Below, piece by piece: positions 45,563-56,568 of a DNA stretch of 64,000 nucleotides (the stretch's first letter is position 1; each line of letters starts with the position of its first letter). The notes beneath the pieces were generated by a model. That model searched no databases. It was given only the letters and a program-made list of their open reading frames with translations, and was not told the DNA's origin. The stretch is from Macrocystis pyrifera (Eukaryota; Sar; Phaeophyceae; Laminariales; Laminariaceae): NCBI GenBank assembly GCA_031763025.1, contig JASSKH010000014.1, positions 10,964,563 to 11,028,562 on the forward strand, given 5' to 3'. The position numbers and the translations under genes are program-made.

Positions 45563-46720
45563 ATGATACGACACCGCAGGACCCGGATGACAACAATCGT
45601 CTCTCCTAGCAAGTGGACCCCAGCTTCCCAGTCGAAGACCAACCCAAGCAGGAACCTCAAGGGTATCTTCGGCTATGCTCGAGACCCTCCGGGAACTCGG
45701 CGATGCCGCCCATTTCCCGCACGGACGTCGCGAGCGCAGCCGGGCTCCTTGACCCGGTTTGTCTCCCAACGACGCTCCGGCTACGTCCAACAGCGTCCTT
45801 CAGATTCGGTAAGACCGACCATTTCCTCCGCCAACATTGAGAGCGTAGCTGGACTTATTGATCTGACTCCCCCACCCACGACACCATTCGACAGTCTCAG
45901 AGACCGCCGCCCATCACCACAGCCAGATCAGTCTGCACACACTCGGAGCTTCACGCCTGACCAACTTAACTTGTTCTGGCAACATGCCTCCACCCTTTCA
46001 CAGTGATACATGTCGGACTTCGTAAACGAAGGCACCGACTAAAACCACGCCGACCAGTTCGTCAAGGCGCGAAAGGCCGCTCGTTTTGGCGGCAATATGC
46101 GGCACCATCCAATCATTGCCTCGTCCGATCTGGCTCAGTAGAAAGCCCTCGAACGCTCCGTATCTGCTTTCGACGACGACGTATGGGTCCAACACCGCCT
46201 CTCCATGGTTTTTTAAACGAAGTTGAACAAGTTCGGCCGAAGCCCGGATTTTCTCGGATCGCTCTTGGAGACGGACAACAAACTTCTGGCTGAAGCCAGC
46301 CCTTATGACCTTATCTGAGGCATAGGTTTCAGGGCCGGTGAACGACTGGCCTACCACCCTTCGCTCTGGAAGAGCTTCAACCTTGTAGGGTGAATGCCGG
46401 GGACCATCCGACAGGATCTTCCACCCCCCTTTTTCCACCACGATCCCGACCGAGCCGCCGCGTTATTCCTGATGACCGCTAACCACCTTCACGCCGGCAC
46501 CCCAACGATTTCGCCTTTGACCACTCCAGCCCTCGTCGAGGCCAACCTGGTGCGACAGCTCGACACTCCAGCGTTCACCGAGACTTACATAGTTATTATG
46601 TCAACATGCTTCCCCGTGATGATCTTCCTTCAAACACGGCGATGGTCAAACGTCAAACACGATTATCTTTGTCTCCGAAGGGCACCCGACTGTTACGCTT
46701 TCCGGCTCCACCGGGCGTGA
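45563..46720 (+). pseudogene. NADAR (YbiA/DUF1768-like) domain fused in a gypsy polyprotein
   Basis: One frame from 45563 to 46720. A Pro/Ser/Arg-rich N-part (to about 45960) runs directly into a NADAR domain at 45971-46390. Recognisable blocks: LNLFWQHASTLSQ; NHADQFVKARKAARFGG (normally an AEQ..MA.KA..FGD-like motif, here Asp replaces the usual Glu); KALERSVSAFDDDVW; LNKFGRSPDFLGSLLETDNK; LLAEASPYDLI followed by a stop and GIGF, the place of the invariant WGIG; and SLWKSFNLVG. Stops lie at 46004, 46040, 46139, 46214 and 46316, and after LVG at 46391. A further 108 codons (46394-46717) stay in the same frame. NADAR proteins are N-glycosidases acting on ADP-ribose derivatives. No indel breaks the domain, so the loss is by point mutation. 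Confidence 0.85.
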
Positions 46721-46860
46721 ACCGGGGGATCCCCTTGGGACCTCCTCGTTTCCGTTGGTACAAGTGCCAATTTTCACCCTTGCCTACCCTTCCCTGGAGC
46801 CCCCTCTGTCCCTTTCGCCCCAAATGTCCAAACCCCTCACGACGCTGACGAAGGCCCCAC

Positions 46861-47335
46861 TCCTGGCTGGTTCGTCAAGGTAATCACCAAGGTAATCAAA
46901 GACCTGGAACGTGTCGCCACCTATCTTGACGACATCATCGTCAAATATCCGGACCCTGCAGCCCACACCACCAATATCCGAGCCCTCTTTGAACGCCTTC
47001 GCCTCCACAACCTCAAGCTCTCCGCCACCAGGGCAAGAATTGGCGCCACCAAGACCGACTTCGTGGGACACACGATTTCCCCTGCCGGCGCTGCCCTAAC
47101 GCCGACAAGGTAGCTGCCTTGACCAAGATGCCGATGCCGTCAAACGTGAAGCAAACGCGCGCGCGTATTGGCGGAATTGGCTACTACCGCAATTCCTAGG
47201 AACCCTCTCCACAGGCCTACACCCCATAACGGCCCTGCTCAAGCAAGGGGACAAATTATTCTTCACCCCGGCCATGGACGCAACCATCTGAGAGACTCTT
47301 CGTGAGTTCGCTGCTTCTCCGATCCTGGTGTTCTC
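46861..47335 (+). pseudogene. Gypsy reverse transcriptase palm remnant
   Basis: Reads GWFVKVITKVIKDLERVATY then LDDIIVKYPDP, so the catalytic YLDD is intact. LFERLRLHNLKLS and FVGHTISPAGA follow, then after a frame change ADKVAALTKMPMPSNVKQT and a stop (CTGAGAG) near 47288. The finger and early palm motifs that should precede GWFVKV are missing, implying a deletion between about 46720 and 46860. Confidence 0.85.
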
Positions 47336-47770
47336 CAACTACAACGCCGTCGTAAACAACTCCCGCCCCTTCCGCTTGTACTGTGACCCCAGCCGCGACG
47401 GCTTCAGCGCCACCTTCGATCAGAAACACCTAGACGGCTCCGTCCGACCCAACCTGTTGATCAGCCGTGCCACCTTTGACTCACAACGGTCTTGGATCCC
47501 CCTCGACGTTGAAGCCGGTAGCATCGTTTAAACCATCAAGCGGCTACGCGGTCACCTTTGGTCCACCAAGGTTATCATCTACTCCGACCACAAGGCGCTC
47601 GAGAATGTCGCAAAGTAGGCGAGCACAACGCCCGCGTCCAGCGTTGGTTGGAGTTCCTCTGCGCCTAGACATGCACGCTGACGTATCGGAAAGGCCCGAC
47701 CAACGGCAACGCCAACTTCCTCTCCCGCCTTCCCCAGCCAGCCACGGAGGCTGATCGAACTGGACCCAAC
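47336..47770 (+). pseudogene. Gypsy RNase H domain
   Basis: FRLYCDPSRDGFSATFDQ contains the first catalytic Asp. It is followed by PLDVEAGSIV, a stop (TAA near 47529) and IKRLRGHLWSTKVIIYSDHK, typical of Ty3/gypsy RNase H. After a frame change come HNARVQRWLEFL and NANFLSRLPQPATEADR. A stop also falls in the YTYTLEYRKG-equivalent stretch. Confidence 0.85.
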
Positions 47771-48759
47771 CGCCTAACCAACCCCGACACGGTGGGCATC
47801 TACCTGATCGGTATCTGCGGCTTCACGCCTTGCGAACCCTCCATGCTGGGCATCGGCTTTGGTGGGCTCGTACCTACTCCTTCCCTTCCCATCCCAGTCA
47901 TCCGACCAATTACTTTCACAGATGATGACTATGGCAACGTCCGCCGCCTATGACCCCCCATGGGCTTTTCCAGACTTTCCTCGGTCCCCAAAACCTTCGT
48001 CGGGCCTATTTTAACCCACGCCAACACCGCCGGATCCCTCGTCAAATCCGCAACCTGGGCCGTGGACGCTGGCGGTCCTTCTGGCTTAGCTTTCAGGCTG
48101 CCCGTTGTCTTTCCACCACCCACCATTGACGCCACAACACCAGCTCCTACGGACATAATCTCTTCGCGGACCCGCCATCACGCCGTTGCCGCCGCTGGCA
48201 TCCCCCGCGCCACCGCCGACGATGGTTTCGCCGAGCAATGGTGTCTGTGCCTCCAAGGTCAACGCCGACCCGTCCCCGTACACCCACGCCCGCGCACGAG
48301 GGACCATCGAACCCTTCCGAACCAACAATCCCCTAGGCCGTGCCGCCCGCGCAACCAATGCAGCCCGCGCTGCGAGCGTCCCTGGGCTGAAGATCGCTAT
48401 TGACACCGTCTTCTTACCCATCTAGGCCCCACACCCCCGAGCCTGCCGTCGCGCCCTACAACGATCTTCCACGACCGGCTTCATACCGACCTTTTCCACG
48501 ACCTCCGGCGTCGCCCTCGCTTTTCCTGCCAGGGTTCGCCGACGACGACCCCCACACTCTATCTTATGTGGAGCAAAACACGCACGTATTAGGCGCGCGA
48601 ACAAGCCGCAGAGCCCCTCTGCGCCGCTACCATACACTCATCTCCTTGCGCTCGCCGGCCCCTCCGCCTCCCGATCTCCTGGATTATTTGCAGCCGTCCC
48701 GGCGCCCTCTAAACGTGCTTGCCTTGACAGGAAAAAAATAACAACTCCGCCGCAATGTT
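47771..48759 (+). pseudogene. Gypsy RNase H-integrase linker region
   Basis: TGPNRLTNPDTVGIYLIGIC opens a connector in frame with the RNase H end. The rest is Pro/Ala/Arg-rich with changing frames (47960-48403, 48400-48741) and no catalytic motif. Long antisense frames here are composition effects. Confidence 0.5.
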
Positions 48760-49613
48760 GGCGACACCGTTCCCCTGGTTCGACAACCACATATGCCCGC
48801 CTACACCGGGACCAGCTGCACGTCTTCCACCGTACCACCCCCGCGCATCCACGGTCCGATGTTGATGCGCCTTTGCGTGCTGCACATCTGCCACGCCACC
48901 GCTTCCTACTACTTGGGAGTTGCGCGCAGGGTCAGCATGCTCGCGTACGTTTTATGGTGAGTAGGCATGGGCATCTCCGCCCGCTGGTGGATCCGGCGCT
49001 GTCTCAAGCGCCAGGTGGGCAAGACCTCGCGCCAAACCACCCGCTGGACCACCCGTTCCTTGCCCCTACCCAATGGCCCCGGTATAACCTTCAGCGTCAA
49101 CTACTTCGGCCCGCTGCTTCTTACCCCACGCGGAAACTCCTACATCCTCGTCTTCACCGATCGCTTCTGCCGCCGCACCGACATGTACGCAGTGGAATAA
49201 GCGCAATTTATCGCCGTCGGCGCTGCCGACATCCTCCTCGACCGGCATATCTCTCTGTGGGGGTGCCGCGTCACCCTCATTTCCGACAAAGGGCTGCACT
49301 TTACCTCGAACCTCTGCAACGCCATCTACGAACGCCTTGATATCAACAAGATCAATGCCAGCTCTTACCACCCCTGCACCAATGATAGCTTCGAGCGCGT
49401 CAACCACACTATGGCCCAAATGCTTTCCATGAGCAGCAACGAGCGACGAGACAACTGGGACGAGCTGCTTCCGCACGTCGAAGCAGCCTACAACAACTCG
49501 CCTACCGCGACCACTCGGTCTACTGCAACCTTGCCACCGAGCGCCAACAACGCGCCTACCGCCTCGTCCGCGACCACCCACGCCGTCACCGCTTCACGTC
49601 TGGCCCGTCGCTA
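48760..49613 (+). pseudogene. Gypsy integrase
   Basis: An HHCC-like relic (LCVLHICHATASYYLG then RRCLKRQVGK, where the second Cys of the CxxC is Arg) precedes the core: GPGITFSVNYFGPLLLTPRG, ILVFTDRFCRRTDMYAVE, stop, DILLDRHISLWGCRVTLISD, SSYHPCTNDSFERVNHTMAQ and LPHVEAAYNNS. The first catalytic Asp is Asn (VNYFGP), whereas the second Asp (ISD) and the Glu (FERVN) are present. A stop also occurs in ...LW.VGMG near 48958. Dead by both nonsense and active-site change. Confidence 0.88.
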
Positions 49614-49739
49614 AACCCCATCATGGACGCCCTTCGTCCTTCTCCTCCTTATACCTCAGGCGGCTGGGCATGGGTCTACAACTCCGCGGCCACTATCCGC
49701 TAAGGTTCCAAAAAAAGGCATCGACACCACCGTGCTCTA

Positions 49740-50667
49740 GGGGAACCTTTCCCTCAACTGGATTGAACTGTTCAAGATTCTCGCGGTGGGCCTAGCGCCG
49801 GCCTCTGACATCCTCGACAACTGACCCCTCGACGACAAACTCCTCCTCGACGTACCCTCCGACCTACCTGGACGAGACTTCAAACGCCGCGTCTCCGTCG
49901 AGCACTGTAAGCCCTGCCGAAACCCCGACGACACCAACGATATGCCCAAGAATACCCTCAAGCCTCACAAACTACCTTCGCCAACCAATCCCCTCCCTTT
50001 CACGTCACCTTCGACGACGTCTCAACACCGCCAGAACTACTCGAGGTCAAAAAGATTACGGGTCACCAACTCGTTCGCGGCCGTGGTGGGGTGATCGCGG
50101 TGCTCTATGAAAACCCATTGGATCGGACTGCTTAGCCATTTCCGGGAGCGGAAAGTGACCTCCAATACTCCAGACGCCACATCCTCTTCTATTGGTCTGG
50201 CACTCCAACGCAACACCGCCAGTCAAATTGCCTCTACCGACATACCTGGTATGCGCATCGGTGCCGCGGAGCTCGAGCTATCGCGCTTTAAGGACCAAAT
50301 ATTCCTGGCTTCCAGCTACACCCTTGTTCCCCGTGATTTCTGGCTACGCTCCTTCAGCTTCACCGTGCTTCCAGCGAGAGCACATCTTTGGTACAAGGCT
50401 CGCGATGGCCTATGGTGGCTGGACAAGATTGCCATTTGTGTTCCCCCGGACTCTCCTTCGGACAACACTTGCGTCATCCGGTTCCTCGACGACCCCGGAC
50501 AGGTCAAGATCAACCTCCGGCTGGCGAAGTCCACAACCTCCAGCGCCACCATCTACGGGTCGTGGTGTTTACAACGAAATAATACTGGGAGCCTAGCTCA
50601 CGGGGTATTACGCAGTTCCGACAGGTGCAGTGAATCTCATATTTCCCCTCTAGGCCATCATGAGTAG
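49740..50667 (+). pseudogene. C-terminal region of gypsy pol
   Basis: After a broken stretch with frame changes, a 186-codon frame (50107-50667) reads THWIGLLSHFRERKV, GMRIGAAELELSRFKDQIFL, LRSFSFTVLPARAHLWYKAR, DGLWWLDKIAICVP and VIRFLDDPGQVKINL. The WYKARDGLWWLGKI...FLDDPG pattern resembles the Tudor/chromo-like C-terminal tail of some gypsy elements, which may steer integration. I identify this by its place after integrase more than by domain certainty. Confidence 0.65.
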
Positions 50668-50834
50668 ACGTATTTTGCATTGAGCATTTGTTCGGATCTT
50701 TAGGGTGCGTTTACCTTCGTTTTGCGACCCTAGTATGCCGCTTCCTTTCGGGTTGAGGTTTCGGCTGATTCGGTTTAGCATTACGTGTACGATTTTCTGT
50801 GTCCCTTCTACTTCAGGGTGCATTGATTTGGTAT

Positions 50835-51410
50835 TTCCATCTTACCACCGACAGTTGGCGTGGTTTATTTTACGCTCGGACTTGTAGGTTTGTTTCTTTT
50901 GTCTACATATATTCGTTTGTTTTGAATTATTCCTCACAGAATAGTGTTGTATTTTCAGGTGTGTTGGTATGGTGTCTTACGTCTGCTACTGCCGATTCCA
51001 TTCGCTTTCTCTAGCAAAGGCAGTCGAACTGTCGTGGTATTGTCTTTTCGGATGTGTCAGTTTAGCCTCTTCAATCTACCACCGCCGGTTCCCTTTGCAT
51101 TCTCTCGCGAACGCAGGAAAACTGTCGTGGTGCTGTCTTTCGGTTGTGTGGGTCTGCTGTTTTCAATCCACGGTTACCGGATCCGTTCGCCTTTTATAGC
51201 GGTGACAGCCAAATTGTCGTGGTATTGTGCCTTCGGGATAAATATATCGGTTATTCTCTCTACCACTGCCGGTTCCGCTTGCCTCCACAGCGAATGCCGC
51301 CTAACCGTCGTGGTATTGTACCTTCGGGATATGGCGTTCGATGTTTCACTCTACCACTGCCGGTTCAGCCTGCCTTCTCATTGAAGGCCGCCAAACCGTG
51401 GCGCTACAGT
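50835..51410 (+). repeat. Tandem repeat of ~90-100 bp units
   Basis: About six units share TCTACCACYGCCGGTTCC, a CATTCTC..GAA block and ACTGTCGTGGTATTGT.CTTTCGG. Units diverge strongly. It lies just beyond the gypsy pol end and may belong to that element's 3' non-coding region. Confidence 0.8.
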
Positions 51411-52129
51411 ATTTTTTGTCAAGGCGTTTGCCTACTTCTTTGCATGTTTTTTCGGTTTTTCCTATCTTACGTATCTGTTGGACAGATACCTTCTATTTCT
51501 TACTTCGCTTTCGACGTACGTGACCTGCTTTAGGTTTCATGCTTCTGTTGCCGTTTTCCGGGCGTTTCTTTTGGCCCCCTTTGATTGACATGTTTGTTTG
51601 AGCCGCGAAAAACCTGGCTCCAATCCACTTTATTCTGCTTGTTTCGCAGTATATGAGGCGTTCCCAAATGCCCTCGTCTTTCATGGCGTATGTATTCTCG
51701 GAAAGACCCGTCCCTGACACCCTTGCGCTAGTGTATTCACCAGCTGACGGCCTCGGGTCCCACGTCTTGGTCTATTGGTTCCACCCTCTCGCTAGCCTCG
51801 AGACCCCATGTTGTAGACGCCCTTTTATTTTCCTTTCAAAGTTTGCAGCGTGCTTCCCGCCAACCTATTATATTTCGCCTTGGTTTTCTTCATGCCCTAG
51901 CGCCTTTGTCTGGTTTCTTGCGCTTTGTTATTCTCCTTCCGGGTAGTCGTTTATTTTTCAGGGAGGCGTCTACACCTTACTACGGGTTGAGGGGTGGATC
52001 TATCACCTATGTTATGTGTTGAATAGCCGCATCTTCGATCCCTCTTCCCGAGTTCGAGATGGTATGCTCTAATCTAATCTTTTATCGTCGTGTGATCTGC
52101 ATCTACAACTATCTGGGTGGGCTAATGTG
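51411..52129. other. Unassigned stretch
   Basis: Nothing recognised on either strand. Confidence 0.35.
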
Positions 52130-52919
52130 ATGGAGTAGCACATCCATCGTATAGGAACCTATATATATATTATTATTTATTTATTTATTTTTTACTCGTC
52201 ACTTTCACTTTCCAGCCTAATTCGTAAAGAGGTTTTACCTTCGACGACCTTCTGGACAAGCCGTGGTCACAGGTGTCTTCCCTTCTCCCCCCCGGTACGT
52301 GCCTTTATTTTTTATCGCGCACAGGGTTCTGCATTCCCGCTGCTCGTCCATTTTCATCGAAAGTAGCCAACTCACACTCTCGCGCTTTCCGCTAATCAAT
52401 CTATTTTATGCAAGAAAAAGCCCCTACGAGCATGCACTCGGTGAGACTTGAACCCACGAATATGATCTTGATAGGCACGCGGACCACCTACCAAGCCGCC
52501 GGGGACGCCGGCTATATACTCGTAAGCGAACCATATATAGTGGCATCTATAGTTTCGGGAATACCAGGTTTACCTGCGGATGAATCTTATATGGTTACAC
52601 GTAGCGCTTGACAATTGTATCTGCAGGCGAAACTTGTATGGTTTTACGTAGCGCTTTGGGAATCTTCTGCATGACAACGTTGCGGTAGAGAGCAATAAAT
52701 TATAGTTTAGGAAAGTTATGTATGCAACGTCCCGATAGACTGTATCTGCACACTCGTTAGTTTTGGTCAACGTCTTGGCTGAGTTGTGTTCCCGACGAAA
52801 TCTCGTCCCTCAACTCACTTGTGGAGCAATAAAAACAAGTTCGTTAACTACAGGCAGCATGCTCTACCCAGCATCGACATCCCTGTGCCCCTTACTAGCT
52901 TGTATCTTTGCAATCTCTG
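52130..52919 (+). repeat. Dispersed repeat R, copy 2, interrupted by a SINE
   Basis: Same repeat as 30928-31441. The segment 52130-52158 continues at 52519 after the SINE, so copy 1 is the empty site. It shares the CTTTGGGAATCTTCTG, GCAACGTCCCGATA and CAGCATCGACATCCCTGTGCCC blocks. Confidence 0.8.
52166..52511 (-). mobile_element. tRNA-derived SINE, copy 1
   Basis: Read on the minus strand. A tRNA-like head of ~90 nt has a degenerate A box (GGCTTGGTAGGTGG) and a B box (GGTTCAAGTCTC). A ~220-bp body includes a GTGACCACGGCTTGTCC block, and an A-rich tail appears as the T/A run at 52168-52192. CTATATA occurs on both sides (52159-52165 and 52512-52518), a plausible target-site duplication. The matching empty site is in repeat R copy 1 at about 30955-30967. 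Confidence 0.82.
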
Positions 52920-54413
52920 TTCACAGCGTAGGTACAAAGAACCCTCATTACTTCATCGTGCGTCCCAACAAGTCGTCATTTCTACCAAAACCTAGCAAGG
53001 TGTACAACGGAACCGAGATGTGGTTTTGCTATGAGCAAAATGGTGCGGTCCTGTGCTGTGCAGAGTATAGTGTTTGAGATTCGTACGGTGCGGTGCGTTT
53101 CGAAGAGGAAAGTCCCAAGCTCGCACCGCACCGCACAGCACAGCGGCACGTTGTGAGCACAACGTTTCTCTGGAGGGCCCCGTAGTGTTCAGCGCTGATT
53201 ATCTTTCGTGGGAGTCGAACGGTGCGCTTGTATGCGGGATCCGTATTGCGGAATCGTTTGGTGTGGTGCAGTACGCTTTCGCACTGTTTAGAATTCTAAG
53301 GCGTTGCGCGGGGCGTTTTGTGCGAGTTGGTATGATGCGTGTTGAAGCTGAGTTTTGTTTCGGAGAGACATGCAGACGTCGCACTAGGTGACTGATAAAT
53401 TTACAGCAGTGATCATGGAACAACAGGGTTTGGGGGAACAGGCGCTTGTTCTGGTCAATATATAGACAATATATAGAAACGAAGAAAAGGGAAAGAGTGA
53501 TCTAGGAGTGGTCAGGGCGGGCGGGAGTGTTGCCTGATCGACTCGGGAAGCCGTACACACCACAGGTAGGTGTGCCCTACGGGCTGCTGTACTCCGGGCC
53601 GCCTGTGTTTATCCTACGGCGTATGTGGCATACGAATGGTGGCAAGCTATCTGGCCTGCCAGAATGTCAATGTCTCGAGAGAGGCGAGTAGAATACTCAA
53701 TGACGAGATTTCCTCAAAATCTCACACATGAGCCGCAACATCGTCGCCCACAGCAGAGTCATGAGCCCCCTTTGACATTAACCCTGTTAGAAGAGCAACC
53801 CCGTTTCGGGCACAAATCCCTCTACGTCTAAGTAGTTTTTTCCCCCAAACGGGAATGCAGCCCTGAAAGACCCCTGTCGCTGGAGTTACAACTGACTCAA
53901 AATACAGTACCGACAAGACGAAAATTGAACTGTCGTGGCGGGCGCAGAGAAGTTAGGTGATGAGTACAAACGTTTATGAATATAAATAAGTGTGATACCT
54001 CAATGGAGCCGCGCATTCAAGGAGTCTGACCGCCGTAGAACTTGCACGCAGCCACGAATTTCCTTTGCTGGCAAATGAACACCCCGTACTAGCCGTCCGA
54101 GACGCAAGCTGCGCGTACGTTATGTCACGGAGCCATGAATTAGTGCCGAATATGCTTGGTATTGTGGTTAACGGTTTGATAGCGAGGACGTTTCGAGGGG
54201 CGCCACCGCGAACCCGATTATGGTACATTCAACTAATAAAACAAACAATACGAAAAACAGAAAGATTTTCGTCTGCGTTGTGTTCACTCTCTCTCGTGGT
54301 GATGAGGCACCGTCATTGAACGCGTACGACCCGGTCTACCCAAAGCAAATTTCAACAATCTTAAACCCTTGAAGAGTCCGAGATGCAGGTGTTGTTTAAT
54401 GTGTCGAACGATC
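52920..54413. other. Unassigned stretch
   Basis: No domain recognised. GTGCGGTGCG and GCACCGCACCGC occur at 53088-53130, giving a local inverted repeat. A short block near 53770-53820 resembles 1300-1345 in reverse orientation. Confidence 0.35.
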
Positions 54414-54692
54414 TATTGCTTGTGCTCAGAAACACGACGGAGACGTTACATCTAATACTAGGGAGTTCCCTATATTGATATGGGATTATAGTAGAGGGAT
54501 ATTTAGCCGGATATTCGGGGGGATAAACGGGAGGTTTATTCCCGCGTCCCTGTTGGATAATACCCTGCATACGATGCGTGAGCTGTCACTCGACAGCTCG
54601 GATATAATATAAGAGGAGTTCCGTGTTACTGTCTGGAGTCAACCACGCGTTCCAATGCCAGCTGCGCCTATACCTTTAGAGATCTATCAACA
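54414..54692 (+). repeat. 5' LTR of element D
   Basis: Begins TATTGCTTGTGCTCAG and ends TATCAACA. It matches 60772-61048. The A and C LTRs share its TATA-like box. Confidence 0.9.
54600..54613 (+). promoter_or_regulatory. TATA-like box in the 5' LTR
   Basis: GGATATAATATAAG, conserved at the same place in all six LTRs of A, C and D. In LTR elements such a box sets the start of the genomic RNA; transcription would begin some 25-30 bp downstream. Inferred from position and conservation only. Confidence 0.5.
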
Positions 54693-54767
54693 CACTAGTG
54701 AGTCTGGTGATCTTCTGTTGGCAAGCGCAGCCAAGGCCAACCTAGAGATGTTGGAACCTACTTCGGC

Positions 54768-55826
54768 ATGCCTAGTTTCGAGGATGTGCCCAGTCAAGAA
54801 GCCAGCGTGGAGAGTGAAAAAATTATAAAAGAGATGAGGAAGAAAATAGAGGTCCTGGAAAGGACGATGGAGGAGCAGAGACTGCGCGCCGAGAGGGACG
54901 CGCAGGGAGCAGGAAAGGAAGGGGGGGGCGGTGGGGGGACGAGAGGAGAAGGACCTGCTAGAAGGACAACAAGCAGCGTCGATTGTGCCGACACCTGGGC
55001 TGGAGGCCCAATCAGGCATGCCATTACCTTCTTTGTATCGCCCAAGTTTGTCCCAGTCGAGACCCCCGAAGTTCGATAATGTAGAGGCCCACTTTAGCAT
55101 GTGGCGTAGCAAGTTTTTGGCGTACCTATCATCGCTTGGGTGCTTGCATGTACTCAGTAGCACAGCAAACCCAGTTATGGTAGGCGACATGAGGGTTTCG
55201 CCGGAGGAATTAGCCTCCAGACATTCCCCCCAGGAGGTTCGGGACGCGCGATTGGTGTATGGATTGATGATGGAGGCCATGACAGGATACGATATGACAG
55301 AGTTTAGGGTGCAGAAGGCAATGTCTCCGAGTGGTGCTTAGAAGGAGTTAGAGGACTATTACATGCCTAAGACGATAGCAGCAACACATAGACTAAGCAG
55401 AGATTTTGATACCATCCGAATGGCTGAGGACGAGAACCCCTTGCTGTTTCTAGGAAGGGTGGACAAGGCAGCAGATGAGCTGGCAATGTGGGATACAGTA
55501 AGAGTGCAGAGGAAGTAAACAGTCACATAGTTACCAACCTCTCATCTTGGCACACTATTCAAAGCAAGTCAATTATTTCCCGCCTTTCCATCCCCCGTTC
55601 CGAGATCGATGAGATCATCCGTGACGCGTATGCAAACGACAAGGTAGAGAAGGAGATGGCTCCTAGGGCGTTGGGCGCGCAGGGAGTGGTAGATCAGCAT
55701 GCCTTGTACGCCGGAGGTGCGCAGCCTGCCGGTGGCGGAGGTGCGGGTCCAGGAGGGGGAAGCAGGAACAGGAGAGGCGGGAGGTTCAAGGGTGGGCAAT
55801 AACAGCAGGAGCAGCAGCGGCAGTAT

Positions 55827-55862
<36 letters not shown>

Positions 55863-56568
55863 CAACAGCAGCAGCAGCTCCAGCGACAGTATCAGCAGCA
55901 GCAGCAGCAGTATTTAGCAGCAGTAGCCCCAGCAGCCCCAGCAGCGCCGACGGCAGCGGCAGCAGCCCGAGCAACAGCAGCTGCAGCACCGTCCCCATCA
56001 GCAACGTGGCAACCAGGGAGGTGCTTCGTCGGGGGGGAACCGGCCTCAAATGGCGTTGGGATGCCGTGGCCTGCAGGTACCGTTGGGATGACTCAGCCCC
56101 AGACCCCTTCGACACGGGTGGAGTAGTCCCCCCCATGGGTTAGGTACCTACCGACCCACCACCAGGGACGTTGCCGCCGATGCCCCCGCCGCCCGTAGCG
56201 ACTTCGGCAGGCTGGGGTCCCCCACCGAATAACATATGGAGGCGCAAGGGGCCCTGCTTCCGCTGTAGCAGACCGGGCCACCACGCCGCGGAATGCCAGG
56301 CAGCTCCCGCGCAAATGAACGTCGCCATCCCGGGTGCCGCTTCTCCTCAACTTGCCCAACAACCATAATACGGAGGTGGCTGGCTGCAGGAGACGCCCTA
56401 CGGCAGTGGTGGGTGTACCTCGGCCGGAGCTTCCCCGCCACAACAACCCTCCTTCAGCACTTCCTCCTCCCCTGGCCCAGCGAACAACGACAACCCTGCG
56501 CTACGTTGGATCCGCACCTCCTCACCGCGCAGTTTGCGCACCAAGGCAAGGCGACTGATGATTTGTTT
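54768..56568 (+). pseudogene. Copia gag with poly-Gln tract and CCHC zinc knuckle, element D
   Basis: Starts MPSFEDVPSQEASVESEKI with a coiled-coil-like KKIEVLERTMEEQRLRAE. A 1-nt insertion near 54961 shifts the frame before the capsid part (PPKFDNVEAHFSMWRSKFL). TAG at 55339 replaces a Trp codon seen in A (SGAWKELG). A small deletion near 55488 shifts the frame again (MGYSKSAEEVN). After GGRFKGGQ a TAA at 55800 begins the Gln tract. The knuckle CFRCSRPGHHAAEC is intact (about 56251-56292). A further TAG at 56141 replaces Trp. The protein would form the particle and bind element RNA. Confidence 0.9.
55803..55920 (+). repeat. CAG trinucleotide tract in gag D
   Basis: Impure (CAG)n reading as poly-Gln with Arg, Tyr and Leu, the counterpart of 8341-8520. 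Confidence 0.9.

Larger units (their letters stand above)
43704..50667 (+). mobile_element. Decayed Ty3/gypsy retrotransposon carrying a NADAR domain
   Basis: In order on the plus strand: a Ser/Pro-rich gag-like region, a NADAR domain (45971-46393), RT palm remnant with YLDD, RNase H, integrase with an HHCC relic, and a long C-terminal region. RT-RH-IN order identifies Ty3/gypsy. I could not delimit LTRs. Nonsense codons are frequent but long stretches keep frame. Confidence 0.85.

Noticed and set aside
46004..46318. Alternative genetic code explaining the in-frame stops of the NADAR frame
   Set aside because: All three stop codons occur, at positions that would need different residues (Trp, Tyr, Gln), and the other elements show the same decay. 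Ordinary pseudogene mutations fit better.
52420..52511. Functional tRNA gene on the minus strand
   Set aside because: A and B boxes and a T-loop are visible, but the 5' acceptor strand does not pair with the 3' end, and the sequence continues into a body and A-tail repeated at 62651-62997. It is the head of a SINE.
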